Under the pieces are notes generated by a model. The model searched no databases. It was not told the DNA's origin and worked only from the letters and a program-made list of their open reading frames with translations. A DNA stretch of 64,000 nt from contig PGZE01000011.1 in assembly GCA_002840015.1 (NCBI GenBank), forward strand, positions 62,001 through 126,000, in the 5' to 3' direction. Below, one piece after another: positions 8,400 through 17,673 of this stretch. The stretch is from Gammaproteobacteria bacterium HGW-Gammaproteobacteria-2 (lineage in GTDB: Bacteria; Pseudomonadota; Gammaproteobacteria; Xanthomonadales; Xanthomonadaceae). Numbering within the stretch: the stretch's first letter is position 1; the number at the start of each line of letters is the position of its first letter. A program made the position numbers and the translations under genes.

Positions 8400-8870
8400 A
8401 TGGCAACGAAGAAAGCAGCGAAGAAACCGGCAGCCAAGAAAGCTGCCAAGAAGGTAGTCAAGAAAGCAGCGGCAAAAGTGGCAGTCAAGAAAGTCGCCAA
8501 GAAGGCCGTAAAGAAGGCAGCGCCGAAGAAAGCGGCCAAGAAGGTGGCCAAGAAAGCGGCACCGAAGAAAGCTGCCAAAAAGGTAGCCAAGAAAGCGGCG
8601 CCGAAGAAAGCAGCCAAGAAGGTAGCCAAGAAAGCGGCGCCGAAGAAAGCGGCCAAGAAGGTAGCCAAGAAAGCGGCACCGAAGAAAGCGGCCAAGAAGG
8701 TAGCCAAGAAAGCAGCACCGAAGAAAGCGGCCAAGAAGGTAGCCAAGAAAGCGGCGCCGAAGAAAGCGGCACCGAAGAAAGCTGCGAAAAAGGCCGCTCC
8801 CAAGCGTGCGGCTGGCAAAAAGTCGGCTGCGCCGACGATTCTGCAGTCACCGGTCGCGCCAGTTCTATAA
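8400..8870 (+). CDS. Histone H1-like Lys/Ala-rich DNA-binding protein
   Basis: Encodes 156 aa made almost wholly of Lys, Ala, Pro and Val. After a 35-residue start with irregular KKAA motifs come about seven tandem 13-residue units of the type VAKKAAPKKAAKK. It ends with KRAAGKKSAAPTILQSPVAP. Such proteins resemble eukaryotic H1 tails and bacterial AlgP/Hc-type proteins and bind DNA non-specifically. The ATG at 8400 follows GAGGAG with good spacing; a longer in-frame extension upstream is rejected as non-coding. A strong terminator follows. Confidence 0.9.
   Translation: MATKKAAKKPAAKKAAKKVVKKAAAKVAVKKVAKKAVKKAAPKKAAKKVAKKAAPKKAAKKVAKKAAPKKAAKKVAKKAAPKKAAKKVAKKAAPKKAAKKVAKKAAPKKAAKKVAKKAAPKKAAPKKAAKKAAPKRAAGKKSAAPTILQSPVAPVL
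8505..8792 (+). repeat. 39-bp tandem repeats inside the H1-like gene
   Basis: About seven near-identical 39-base units encode the 13-residue VAKKAAPKKAAKK module. Copies differ mostly at third codon positions, with GCG/GCA/GCT and GTA/GTG swaps. The last unit is extended by an extra APKKA. Copy number could change by slippage or recombination without breaking the frame. Confidence 0.9.
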
Positions 8871-8898
8871 GTTGCGTCGTAGCTTCATGTGAGCGTAA

Positions 8899-8937
8899 CT
8901 CTCTCTCCGCACGCCCAGGCGGAGAGAGAGCGTTTTT
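8899..8937 (+). terminator. Intrinsic terminator after the H1-like gene
   Basis: Perfect 12-base arms CTCTCTCTCCGC (8899-8910) and GCGGAGAGAGAG (8919-8930) with an 8-base loop, followed by CGTTTTT. This is the clearest rho-independent terminator in the window. Confidence 0.9.
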
Positions 8938-8971
8938 CACGGTTCACACGGTTTTGTGAGCACTGATTGAT

Positions 8972-11071
8972 ATGCACCACAACGTTACGCCTATTGATCG
9001 CCAACGCGCCGCGTTGATAGGCAATGTTGATCTGTTTCGTGAGTTGGCTGAGCAGTCCAGCGATGTATTGATGCTGGTCTCCAGTTCAGGATGTGTCGCC
9101 TACGTCAGCCCGGCGGTTACCGCGATGCTGGCATACACCCCCAGCGAGCTTGTTGGCCGGCACGTTTTGCGTTTCGTATCAAGCGACGATGTCATCCGAA
9201 TGCGGCAGCTATGGGCGCGCGTTCGATGCAGCGAGATGCGCGAGGTCAGCGTTGAGTGCCGTGTACGCAACCAACGCAATGACTGGCAATGGCTTGAGGC
9301 CCGGATACGCTGGCTCCCCAGTGATGGCATCAACTCGGCGCGCTGGATTGCCAGCTTGCGTGATGTGACTGAGCGTCGGCAATTGGAGCAGCGATTGATA
9401 GCCGAGAAGGTGCGCGCACAGGCGACATTGCGCGCCATCACCGATGGCGTGATTACCGTGGACAGCAGCGGCTGTGTGGACTACATCAATCCAGCTGCTG
9501 AACGTATTTTGGGCTGGTCCGCCGACAAGGCGTTGGGTCAGTCGGTCGAGGCGATTTTTCCGCTGGTGCAGTCGCCACGTAAAATGCCTGGAAAAACGTC
9601 GCTGGCGGCGCTGGCCGCCTGGTTTCACTCAATGTCGGAGCGGCCGGTGAGTGTGCGCCGTCGCGAGGGTGGCGACGTGTTGTTGCAAATGGCTGTAGCC
9701 AGTGTCGCCGACAGCGATGGCCAGCCGCAAGGTCTGGTGCTGACTTTCCGCGATATTGCGCAGACCACAGGTATCGTTCGTGAACTGAGCTTTCGCAGCA
9801 GTCACGATGCGCTGACTGGTCTGCTTAACCGTGAGGAGTTTACCCGCCGTCTGCGACGCAGCGTGAGCGAGGTTGCATCGGGTGCGGGTGAGCATGTGTT
9901 GGTGGTCATCGATCTTGATCAGTTCCGGCTGGTAAACGATGCCTGCGGGCACGCTGCCGGTGATGCACTGCTGCGTGATGTGGCGGCGGTGTTGGCCTCC
10001 GCAGCAGGCGAGAACGACCCGGTGGCACGCCTGGGCGGTGATGAGTTTGGTTTGCTGATGCTGGATTGCAGCATGGGTGAAGCGCTCGTCAGGACCCGCT
10101 ACCTGGCTGCGGCAATTGAACGCATCCGTTTTGCCTGGGGTGATCGGCAGTTTGCGACGACGGCATCCATTGGCCTTGCGCCGGTGCAACGTGGCAGCGG
10201 CAACCATGATGCTGTGATACAGGCAGCCGATGCAGCGTGTTTTGCCGCGCACGAGCACGGCGGTAACCGCGTTAATGTGTATTTGCGAAATGATGCGGAT
10301 CTTATCCGTCGTCAGGACGAAATGCAGTGGTTGCCCCGGTTGCAGACGGCCTTGGAAGTAGGCGATTTTCAGCTGCTGGCGCATGACATCGTGCCAAGTG
10401 CGACAGGCAGGCCAGATGGTTGCAGCGTAGAGGTGTTGATTGCATTGCGCAGCGCAAGCGGAAGACTGATTGCGCCATGTGAGTTCCTGCCAGTTGCCCG
10501 CCGATTCGGCTTGATGGTGCGCATAGATCAATGGGTGTTGCAGCAGGTATGCGACTGGTTGCGCTGGCGTTGTACTTCCGGTCGCGCTGCACCGCAGCTG
10601 GTGGCGGTCAATTTGTCGGGATCATCGTTGTGTGACCCGGAGTTTCGCGCCTTTGCTGAACAGCAGCTGCGGGGATTGCTGGCGCCGGGTGTCCTGTGTT
10701 TCGAGATCACTGATGGCGAGGCAATCACTGATTTTGATGCGGTTGGCATGTTCATGGAACGCGCGCGGCTGTTGGGTTGCCGCTTTGCGCTGGATGATTT
10801 TGGTAGTGGTTTGTCTTCGTTCGCGTATTTGCGCCGCTTGCCGGTGGATTACGTCAAAATCGACGGCCAGTTCGTTCGCGACGCGACGCGAGATGCAGTG
10901 AGTTTGGCAATGGTTGATGCCATCCACAAAATGGCGCACGTACTTGGCCTGAAGACAATCGCTGAAAACGTCGAAGATGAGGCGACGCTCAAACGCATGC
11001 GCGAGATCGGCGTTGATTATTGCCAAGGCTACTATTTCGGCATGCCGCAGCCGTTGCTGGGGCTGCCGTAG
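8972..11071 (+). CDS. PAS-PAS-GGDEF-EAL cyclic di-GMP protein
   Basis: Encodes 699 aa with no membrane segment. Two PAS domains cover about residues 20-140 and 150-265. A GGDEF domain follows (about 275-430) with an intact RLGGDEFGLL motif, so cyclic di-GMP synthesis is plausible. The C-terminal EAL domain (about 445-690) has SVEVLIALR in place of EALLR and FEITDGEAI. It keeps the VNLS, DDFGSGLSSF, VKIDG and AENVE segments, so phosphodiesterase activity is possible but not assured. The PAS domains would sense an unknown internal signal. The gene stands alone between two terminators or RNA genes. The start has only a weak ribosome site. Confidence 0.88.
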   Translation: MHHNVTPIDRQRAALIGNVDLFRELAEQSSDVLMLVSSSGCVAYVSPAVTAMLAYTPSELVGRHVLRFVSSDDVIRMRQLWARVRCSEMREVSVECRVRNQRNDWQWLEARIRWLPSDGINSARWIASLRDVTERRQLEQRLIAEKVRAQATLRAITDGVITVDSSGCVDYINPAAERILGWSADKALGQSVEAIFPLVQSPRKMPGKTSLAALAAWFHSMSERPVSVRRREGGDVLLQMAVASVADSDGQPQGLVLTFRDIAQTTGIVRELSFRSSHDALTGLLNREEFTRRLRRSVSEVASGAGEHVLVVIDLDQFRLVNDACGHAAGDALLRDVAAVLASAAGENDPVARLGGDEFGLLMLDCSMGEALVRTRYLAAAIERIRFAWGDRQFATTASIGLAPVQRGSGNHDAVIQAADAACFAAHEHGGNRVNVYLRNDADLIRRQDEMQWLPRLQTALEVGDFQLLAHDIVPSATGRPDGCSVEVLIALRSASGRLIAPCEFLPVARRFGLMVRIDQWVLQQVCDWLRWRCTSGRAAPQLVAVNLSGSSLCDPEFRAFAEQQLRGLLAPGVLCFEITDGEAITDFDAVGMFMERARLLGCRFALDDFGSGLSSFAYLRRLPVDYVKIDGQFVRDATRDAVSLAMVDAIHKMAHVLGLKTIAENVEDEATLKRMREIGVDYCQGYYFGMPQPLLGLP

Positions 11072-11098
11072 CCTGTGTCGCCATATCTGAAAAAGTGC

Positions 11099-11459
11099 GG
11101 AGCCGGCCTGTAAGCCGGGTTCTGTCAAGGGCAGTCATTCCTCTCGGTGCCGTGTCGCCACGGCACTCCAGCAGCCTACCCGGACGCGGTGCGGGCCACA
11201 CCATTGCGTCCCTATTTGGCCTTGCTCCAGGTGGGGTTTGCCGTGCCGTGCGGCGTTGGCCCCGCACGCGGTGCGCTCTTACCGCACCATTTCACCCTTA
11301 CCGCTCCGCGCGCGAAAACGCGCAGCGAAGGTTGGCGGTATCTTTCTGTTGCACTTTCCGTCGGCTTGCGCCGCCCAGGCGTTACCTGGCACCTTGCCCT
11401 GTGGAGCCCGGACTTTCCTCGGCGTGCCTACGCACGACGCGTGTTTACTGGCTGACTGC
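11099..11459 (-). ncRNA. rnpB: RNase P RNA (class A)
   Basis: Read on the minus strand, the stretch contains the conserved core GAGGAAAGTCCGGGCTCC, then GGTAAGGGTGAAA with GGTAAGAGCGCACCG, then CCAAATAGGGACGCAA, and it ends with GACAGAACCCGGCTTA. P1 can form between AGTCAGCC at the 5' end (11457-11450) and GGCCGGCT at the 3' end (11108-11101), with one mismatch. A T run (RNA sense) directly follows the 3' end. This is the catalytic RNA that trims tRNA 5' leaders. The 5' flank is a transposase remnant and shows no clear promoter. Confidence 0.95.
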
Positions 11460-11494
11460 GCCGCGCCGATGCGTTCGCCATCATTTGCTCGCAG

Positions 11495-11690
11495 GGGAAC
11501 CCCGGCTTCGGTATTTGGGAACACGTTTTGCAAAAACAGGAAGATCTGCGTACGCACGTCGATTACATCCACGGCAACCCGGCGAAGCACGGCCTGGTGG
11601 GCCGGAATGTGGATTGGCCGTATTCGTCGTTGCACGCGTATGCGTCGCCCGTTGGGCGATATCCAGCGCGGCGACCAACAGGCCGGCCGC
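11495..11690 (+). pseudogene. C-terminal remnant of a REP-associated (RAYT) Y1 transposase
   Basis: The frame through 11516 reads WEHVLQKQEDLRTHVDYIHG, then NPAKHGLVGRNVDWPYSS and LHAYASPVGRYPARR. This is the conserved end of TnpA_REP/RAYT proteins (usual form HVDYIHYNPVKHGLV..DWPYSSFHR). The catalytic HUH and Tyr parts are missing, so only about 60 codons remain. RAYT enzymes mobilise REP sequences, and REP-like palindromes are plentiful in this window. It abuts the 5' end of rnpB, transcribed in the opposite direction. Confidence 0.8.
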
Positions 11691-11712
11691 AAGCCGCCGT
11701 GTTTGCGCAAGC

Positions 11713-12225
11713 TCAGCCGGGTATCGCAGCCGCTTCGATCCGCCAGATGCTGGACAACTTCACTTCATCGCAATTGTTGCCGGCGCCGGTACGGTCGATC
11801 ACCAGAAAATCGCTGGTCACCTTGAGCGCCAGCAGGGGATGGTGCCAAACCCCTCGATGCAGGTTGATGCCTTGCCCTGGCTGCGCCAAAAAGGCGCGTG
11901 GAACGTCGTCGGGGCTGCTTCCGACAACAACCAGATACGGGTTTGCCGCCAGCGGCATGAACGCCTGGCTGCCGAGCGGGTGACGTTCGAGCATGCGCAC
12001 CATGAATGGCAACTCGCGCGGCTGCGCACGAAAGATGCTGATGACCGGCGTGCCGCCGTCGGCATCGGCGTCGATAAGCGCCAGCGCGTGGAAACGTTGC
12101 GCGGTGCCGTCGTTGATGTCGATGACATTTGTCGCATCGATGGTGTCGATCACGTCGCCGAATGGCGCGAAAGCCTCGTGGCTCAGCGCCTCGATGCGTA
12201 GCGAGCGTACACTGGCAACGCTCAC
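11713..12225 (-). CDS. allA: Ureidoglycolate lyase
   Basis: Encodes 170 aa, the usual AllA length. The enzyme splits ureidoglycolate to glyoxylate and urea, the last step of this ureide pathway. Family segments are [16 protein letters not shown] at the start, [25 protein letters not shown] and [15 protein letters not shown]. The start is a GTG that overlaps the allantoicase stop as GTGA; an ATG 249 bases upstream would add unrelated sequence. Last gene of puuE ... uraD-alc-allA. Confidence 0.93.
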   Translation of the reverse strand: MSVASVRSLRIEALSHEAFAPFGDVIDTIDATNVIDINDGTAQRFHALALIDADADGGTPVISIFRAQPRELPFMVRMLERHPLGSQAFMPLAANPYLVVVGSSPDDVPRAFLAQPGQGINLHRGVWHHPLLALKVTSDFLVIDRTGAGNNCDEVKLSSIWRIEAAAIPG

Positions 12226-13238
12226 GCTGGCTTGCCGCGCAGCCGCAGCCGCGACACGCCGCCATCGGGGAAAAGGTTGAAGCGGACATGGCTGATCGCC
12301 GCGTGTACAACGATTTCGCTGCGGTAAAAATGCTGGTGATCCATCTGCATTTTTTGCGCTGGCAGCAGTTCGTCCCAGAACATCGATTGCGTGATCAGCG
12401 ACTCGGGCGTGGATTCGCGTACGAACGCCGCCTGGATGCTGCAGCGATCCGGGTAATTGCCCTTGAAGTGACAAGTGTCCACCTCGATGGCTTCAATGAT
12501 GCCCGGGTGTGCCAGCGCGAGGATGCACCAGTCGTGGCCGGGCTCGCGGCGACGCCGGGTTTCCCAGCCATCGCCCATGTGGATGCCGCGCCCGGGCAGC
12601 AGCAGGTTGCTGGCGAAACCGAAATGCTGGTTGTTCGCCGCCACCACGGTGCCGCCGTGCAGTGCGCTGAGCAGGTCGATCAGGCCATCGTCGTCGAGTG
12701 CATCGGCGTTGAATTGCGGTGTGCCATACACGCGCAATCGCGCCAGTCCGCCATCGGGCAACAGGTTGAGGCGAACATGGGAGAAGTTGCGGGTGTCGTT
12801 GATCGCGAAATAATGGTGTTGATTGCCGCCAAGATTCGTCGCCGGCAGCAGGGTAAACCACTCGCTGTGCGCATCGGGATCGCCACTGGCGCAGTAGCAC
12901 GCTTCCAGTGATGCCGCCGGAGGGTAATTGCCGGTGAAATGGCTGGTATCGAGATCGACGCCGTGGATGCGGCCGGGACGCGCCAGCCGCACGATGCACC
13001 AGTCGTGGCCGGCAACGCGCTTGCGCCGGCTTTCCCAGCCATCCATCCATTTACCGTTGCTGTCGTACTTGCCGGCAATGAAAACCGCTGGCTCGGGGTT
13101 GAGCATGCGCGCCATCGCCGCGAAAAAATCGTCGCTGCATGCCAGCGCTTCGGCGCCCAGGCGGGCATCGGTCAGATTCACATGGCGGCGGGTGAAATCG
13201 GGTGCGTCGGAGTCGATTGCAGGCAAGGCCATGGGCAT
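12222..13238 (-). CDS. alc: Allantoicase
   Basis: Encodes 338 aa made of two related allantoicase repeats. The first has [20 protein letters not shown] near residue 65 and [14 protein letters not shown]. The second has [20 protein letters not shown] and [12 protein letters not shown]. The enzyme hydrolyses allantoate to ureidoglycolate and urea in the cytoplasm. The ATG immediately follows the uraD stop codon; an alternative Met two codons later is possible. Confidence 0.95.
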   Translation of the reverse strand: MPMALPAIDSDAPDFTRRHVNLTDARLGAEALACSDDFFAAMARMLNPEPAVFIAGKYDSNGKWMDGWESRRKRVAGHDWCIVRLARPGRIHGVDLDTSHFTGNYPPAASLEACYCASGDPDAHSEWFTLLPATNLGGNQHHYFAINDTRNFSHVRLNLLPDGGLARLRVYGTPQFNADALDDDGLIDLLSALHGGTVVAANNQHFGFASNLLLPGRGIHMGDGWETRRRREPGHDWCILALAHPGIIEAIEVDTCHFKGNYPDRCSIQAAFVRESTPESLITQSMFWDELLPAQKMQMDHQHFYRSEIVVHAAISHVRFNLFPDGGVSRLRLRGKPA

Positions 13239-13745
13239 TCAGTCCTGGATCAGATCGGAAAGACGGAATCGGGCGATACGTGCGATCTGGCGCAGCGCTT
13301 CGTCGTGTTCGTGCGTCGGCGCGTTATTCAGGCGTTCGGCCATGTTGGCAATGATACTGTCGCGGCCATGCCCGCGCACGGCAAGGATAAAGGGAAAGCC
13401 GAAACGCTGCTGGTAGGCGTCGTTGAGTTCGGTGATGCGCGTAAATTCGTCGGGCGAACACTGATCGAGCCCGGCGCCGCGCTGCTCGCTGCGCGAAGCT
13501 GCGGTGAGCTCATTGCGGATCGCGGCCTTGCCCGCGAGCTGCGGATGCGCGCGGATCAGTGCCAGTTGCTCGGCCTCGCTGGCGTCATCGACCACCGCGC
13601 ACATGGCGCCATGCAACGCGTCCACGCTGGCGAACGGCCGCTGCGCGACCACGCGCTCGGCAACCCACGGCGAATGCTCGAAGATGCCGCCGAGGGTTGC
13701 GACGAAGGCGGCGTGGTCGAGGTGGTTGAGTTGGTCGAGGGTCAT
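13239..13745 (-). CDS. uraD: OHCU decarboxylase
   Basis: Encodes 168 aa. It decarboxylates 2-oxo-4-hydroxy-4-carboxy-5-ureidoimidazoline to S-allantoin in uric acid breakdown. The family motif HPQLAGKAA is at about residues 67-75, followed by the Asn/Tyr/Phe-rich FGFPFILAVRGH segment. Its ATG overlaps the stop of the res gene as ATGA. The puuE gene, which normally neighbours uraD, lies 12 kb away beyond the defence genes. Confidence 0.93.
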   Translation of the reverse strand: MTLDQLNHLDHAAFVATLGGIFEHSPWVAERVVAQRPFASVDALHGAMCAVVDDASEAEQLALIRAHPQLAGKAAIRNELTAASRSEQRGAGLDQCSPDEFTRITELNDAYQQRFGFPFILAVRGHGRDSIIANMAERLNNAPTHEHDEALRQIARIARFRLSDLIQD

Positions 13746-16576
13746 GGGGTCGGGCTCTGACCGGGTGATCGAGTCGTCAGAGGCGCACCGTCCAACTTTA
13801 CTTCAAAGCGCAGATAGGCTGGCAGGCTCTTTGACTCGACAATCTCGTCATGCGGCAAGAGCAGATACTTCCAGGGCTTCGTGCCAATGGTGGTTGTGTA
13901 ATCGGAGGCGTGTTTGCACCAGCGCGCAGCGGCAGCGGCCTTTGCCTGGACTTCTTGCGTGTTGATGTCATCCCTGGCCTTGGTTTCCACCATGAAGATC
14001 GTCGAGTCCGTTTCTACCACGAAGTCAGGGATGTACTCCGGCTGCTCGGTGCCCAGTTTGTAGTAAATCTGGAACTGACCCTTGGCAGGCTTGAACCACT
14101 TCGATGCGTCGCGCTCCAGGATGACTGCGAAGCGCCGCTCCGTGTCGGAGTCGAACTTCTGCAACGGGTAGAGACAGCGCGTGAAGCCACCGAACAGCAT
14201 CTGCTTGATTCGACCTGGCTCGGTAACGGTTTCCCGGAAGTGGTGAGCCGTGACCGCCATGGATGGGATGAATGCCGTCAAAGCGTCGGGAGTGCTTGCG
14301 GCCGGGCCTGCAGTGGCCGTGTAGTTGCAGTCTTTCAATTTCGTGAAGCCACGGCTGACCTGCACTTGGTACTCGGTCGCTTCTTCCCAGAAGTGCGCCA
14401 TCATCTGCGCGTGAATCTCGCGCGCGATCAGGCGGCGATCCCGATCCAGCACGCTCCTGGCTTCCGCTTCCGATAGATAGCCCTGCAGGTGCTGCACCAA
14501 CTGTCCGGAGAGGTCATACAGCAGATCGGAGTGCGTGAAGTAGTCGATGTCGTCGAAGTCCACCAGTGCGTGGACGATGTAGTCCTCCAGGCGCTGCTCC
14601 TTGAGGCCGACCTCCGATGCCAGCGTGTCCTGCTTGTTGGTGTGCAGGTTGTGAATGATGATCTCGCGCACGCCCGGCTGAAGATGCAACTGACTGACGT
14701 CGAGCTTGAACGGATGAAAGCCCGTGGTGACTTCACCGGTTGGCACAACAGCAATACGGGGAATGTCGATTGTGTGCTGGACGACGGTCTCGGTGGTCTT
14801 GGCCACCACGGCCGAGAGCTCGAGTGCAGGCATCCCGTCGTCGACTCCTGCCAGCAACTCCCCCTGAGCCGGTTTCATGCGCTCGGTCACTTCAGCCAGG
14901 ATCGCAGCCTGCACTTCCGCGTTGAGCAGTGCGGTGCTGGTCGGGACGAGATCGCGCCTGACTTCGTATTTGCCGATGACGTCCATCACCACACGGGCGG
15001 CTTGGCGCTCGCGTTCCGTAGCAAATACAGGCGCAGCGACTGGATTGGCCGGACCGGTTCCTGCATTTGTCGGGGCACCGACAATGGAGGGCACATCGGC
15101 AAGCCCCAGCCGCGTCATCGCACCGGAGCCGACCTGGACGCTCACTTTCCTGTCGTCGGCGCTCGGCGCGTCGAGGATCACCTGTTTCAGCCTGATCGGT
15201 GAATCGCCCCGGTTGGCCTCGTCTATGATCTCCTGGAACTTGTCGTGCGCGACGATGTTGAGGCGATCAACCGCTGCCGCACCCGTGCGCTTGCCGTAGG
15301 GCAGGCGCAGCCCGCGACCAATGGACTGCTCGATCAGCGTGCGGGCGTTGGCTGCGCGCAACGGCACGATGGTGTAGAGGTTGGTCACGTCCCAGCCTTC
15401 CTTGAGCATGTTGACGTGAATGACGATCTCGGTCGGCTCGTCCACGCTCTCCACCGCGAGGAGGCGAGTGATCATCTCTTCTTCTTCCGCGCCGGTGCGG
15501 CTGGAATCGACCTGGATCACCTTGCCCTGATAGCGCCCCTCGTAGAAGGCCGTAGACTCGATCAATGCCTTGAGTTGTGTCGCGTGCGTGGTATCCCGTG
15601 CGATCACCAGCATGAACGGCTTCACTACCGGCACGCTGTTCTCACGGGCATAGGTCAGCAACTCCACCTTGGTGGTCTCGTGCAGGCGGATGCCGTCTTC
15701 CAGCTTGATCTTTTCGATCTCCTCCGGCGTATGCGCCTTGGCGTCAAAGTTGCGCTGGGTCACGGCAGCGGGCTCTTTGACGAAGCCGTCTTCCATCGCT
15801 CGTGCGAGTGGGTAGTCCATCACCACGTTCTTGAACGGCACGGGGCCGCGCGTGGATTCCACGAACGGTGTCGCCGTCAGCTCAAGGCCGAACAGCGGCT
15901 TCAGCTCATTGATGGAGCGAACCCCAGCGCTGGCGCGATAGCGGTGCGACTCGTCCATCAGCAAGACCAGGTCGGGCAGATTGGCGAGATGGTTGAAATA
16001 GCTGTCGCCCAGCACCTCCTTCATTCGTTTGATGCGCGGCTCCTTGCCGCCACGCACCTCGGAATTGATCTTGGAAATATTGAAGATGTTGATGCGCACA
16101 TCATGCGCAAAGCCCCTGGGCTGATCGTCGATGACGGCGCCAGACTGGTCGTAGTTGTCGCCGGTGATGATCAGCGGCGCTTGCTGCGCAAACTCGGCGA
16201 TGCCCTTGAAGACGTATTTCGGCGTGTTGCGTGTGAAGTCGGCGATCAGCTTGTTGTAGATCGTCAGGTTGGGCGCCAGCACGAAGAAGTTGTTGATGCC
16301 GTGCGCCAGATGCAGGTAAGCGATGAACGCGCCCATCAGGCGGGTCTTGCCCACGCCGGTGGCCAGCGCGAAGCACAGCGACGGAAACTCGCGCTCAAAG
16401 TCCGCCAGCGTGGCGAACTGCGCCTTCAACGTGGTGAGAATGGTCGAAACATCGCGCTCGTGACCCAATAGCTCGGGCGCGGCATCGATGGCGCGCACCA
16501 ATCTTGAAAGCGATTCCGCCTGCGGGGGGCGCAGGGACAGGCGGCCGGCGATGTGGTTTTGAACCCGGGCACTCAT
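13742..16576 (-). CDS. res: Type III restriction enzyme, Res subunit
   Basis: Encodes 944 aa. An SF2 helicase/translocase comes first: ATGVGKT (Walker A, residues 72-78), DESH (208-211), LTATPF, and SIGRGLRLPYG as motif VI. A PD-(D/E)XK endonuclease is at the C-terminus, with PDFVVET (Asp851) and METK-type Glu864-x-Lys866. Res works with the Mod methyltransferase to cut DNA after ATP-driven communication between unmethylated sites. It overlaps the DUF1016 gene (ATGA) upstream and uraD (ATGA) downstream. All key residues seem present, so the subunit should be active. Confidence 0.93.
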   Translation of the reverse strand: MSARVQNHIAGRLSLRPPQAESLSRLVRAIDAAPELLGHERDVSTILTTLKAQFATLADFEREFPSLCFALATGVGKTRLMGAFIAYLHLAHGINNFFVLAPNLTIYNKLIADFTRNTPKYVFKGIAEFAQQAPLIITGDNYDQSGAVIDDQPRGFAHDVRINIFNISKINSEVRGGKEPRIKRMKEVLGDSYFNHLANLPDLVLLMDESHRYRASAGVRSINELKPLFGLELTATPFVESTRGPVPFKNVVMDYPLARAMEDGFVKEPAAVTQRNFDAKAHTPEEIEKIKLEDGIRLHETTKVELLTYARENSVPVVKPFMLVIARDTTHATQLKALIESTAFYEGRYQGKVIQVDSSRTGAEEEEMITRLLAVESVDEPTEIVIHVNMLKEGWDVTNLYTIVPLRAANARTLIEQSIGRGLRLPYGKRTGAAAVDRLNIVAHDKFQEIIDEANRGDSPIRLKQVILDAPSADDRKVSVQVGSGAMTRLGLADVPSIVGAPTNAGTGPANPVAAPVFATERERQAARVVMDVIGKYEVRRDLVPTSTALLNAEVQAAILAEVTERMKPAQGELLAGVDDGMPALELSAVVAKTTETVVQHTIDIPRIAVVPTGEVTTGFHPFKLDVSQLHLQPGVREIIIHNLHTNKQDTLASEVGLKEQRLEDYIVHALVDFDDIDYFTHSDLLYDLSGQLVQHLQGYLSEAEARSVLDRDRRLIAREIHAQMMAHFWEEATEYQVQVSRGFTKLKDCNYTATAGPAASTPDALTAFIPSMAVTAHHFRETVTEPGRIKQMLFGGFTRCLYPLQKFDSDTERRFAVILERDASKWFKPAKGQFQIYYKLGTEQPEYIPDFVVETDSTIFMVETKARDDINTQEVQAKAAAAARWCKHASDYTTTIGTKPWKYLLLPHDEIVESKSLPAYLRFEVKLDGAPLTTRSPGQSPTP

Positions 16577-17673
16577 TCATTTTTCCCTTTTTGTTCCCCG
16601 CCAACTTGTAAGTTGCGCTTACCAGTTGCCTCCTCGGACGCTTCATCGCCAATCGCCCCCAGTTCGCTTTCCAGCTCCTCCACCGTCGGCAAGCTGGTCA
16701 CAAGCGGTTCCGGCAGCGCACGCACCAGTTGGTATTCGGCCACGCCGATGGGCTTGTCGATGCCGGACAGCGCGTATTCGGCCACCGTCCGGTTCTTGGT
16801 TCTGCACAACAACAGGCCGATCGTGGGCCTGTCGTCCGGGGCCTTGACCTGCTTGTCCACGGCGGTCAGGTAGAAATTCAGTTGCCCCGCATGTTCGGGT
16901 TTGAAGGCCGTGGCCTTCAGTTCCACGACCACGTAGCACTTGAGCCGCGTGTGATAGAAGAGCAGGTCGATGAAGAACTCGTCGCCTTCGACTTCCAAGC
17001 GGAACTGGCGTCCCACGAAGGCAAACCCGCTGCCCAGCTCCAGCAGGAAATGGGTGATGTGCCGCACCAGCGCATTTTCGATTGCACGCTCATGCGCTTC
17101 ATCGCCCAGGCCCAGAAAGTCGAACAGATACGGGTCTTTCAAGGTTTCATGCGCCAGATCCGAATGCGGCGCAGGCAAGCGTGCGTCAAAATTGGTGATG
17201 GCTTGACCTTGGCGCTCGTGCAGGCGGTTGCGTATCTGGAGTTCCAGCGTGGTACGTGACCAGCCCTCCTCGATGACTTTCGCCAAGTACCATTCCCGCT
17301 CGCTCTGGACCTTGAGCTTGTCAAGCAAGGTGCAAAGGTGGAACCACGGCAATTGTGCAGCAAGCCGCTGCACAATTTCGGCGTCCTGCCACGCTTCGGC
17401 GAAAGCCCGCATGTACTTGAGATTGCGCGCGGAAAAACCTTTCATTTCAGGGAAGGCCTCGCGCAAATCGCGCGCCAGCCGCTCGATGACCTTGCTGCCC
17501 CAACCCTGGGCAGATTGGCGCTGCAGAATGTCGCGACCTATCTGCCAGTAAAGCCGGATCAGCGCCGCATTGGCCGCAAGCGCCGCGCGCTGGCGCGCGG
17601 TCGCCACGCGTGCCTTGATGTCAGCCAGCCAGTCGGCGTAGTCCGCGGGAATCGCAGCGGGTTTCTTGCTCAT
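16573..17673 (-). CDS. DUF1016 / YhcG-type PD-(D/E)XK nuclease
   Basis: Encodes 366 aa. The N-terminal helical domain (about 10-190) has LYWQIGRDIL and FSARNLKYMRAFAEAW, typical of DUF1016. The C-terminal PD-(D/E)XK nuclease fold has EGDEFFIDLLFYH (Asp236), VVVELK (Glu251-x-Lys253) and Gln264 in HAGQLNFYL. The family is predicted to bind and cut nucleic acid and often lies inside restriction-modification loci. Start and stop overlap mod and res, each by 4 bases. The exact role within a type III system is unknown; it may be a third nuclease component. Confidence 0.88.
   Translation of the reverse strand: MSKKPAAIPADYADWLADIKARVATARQRAALAANAALIRLYWQIGRDILQRQSAQGWGSKVIERLARDLREAFPEMKGFSARNLKYMRAFAEAWQDAEIVQRLAAQLPWFHLCTLLDKLKVQSEREWYLAKVIEEGWSRTTLELQIRNRLHERQGQAITNFDARLPAPHSDLAHETLKDPYLFDFLGLGDEAHERAIENALVRHITHFLLELGSGFAFVGRQFRLEVEGDEFFIDLLFYHTRLKCYVVVELKATAFKPEHAGQLNFYLTAVDKQVKAPDDRPTIGLLLCRTKNRTVAEYALSGIDKPIGVAEYQLVRALPEPLVTSLPTVEELESELGAIGDEASEEATGKRNLQVGGEQKGKNE

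Noticed and set aside
8505-8792. Repeat array as a possible CRISPR
   Set aside because: Units are contiguous without unique spacers and encode a regular Lys/Ala protein motif; no cas genes are in the window.
11020-12201. A 393-codon + strand open frame
   Set aside because: It runs antisense through rnpB, the RAYT remnant and allA and reads as Arg/Pro-rich sequence with no family features.
15245-16471. A 408-codon + strand open frame opposite res
   Set aside because: It is the antisense shadow of a high-GC gene whose sense frame has clear Res motifs.
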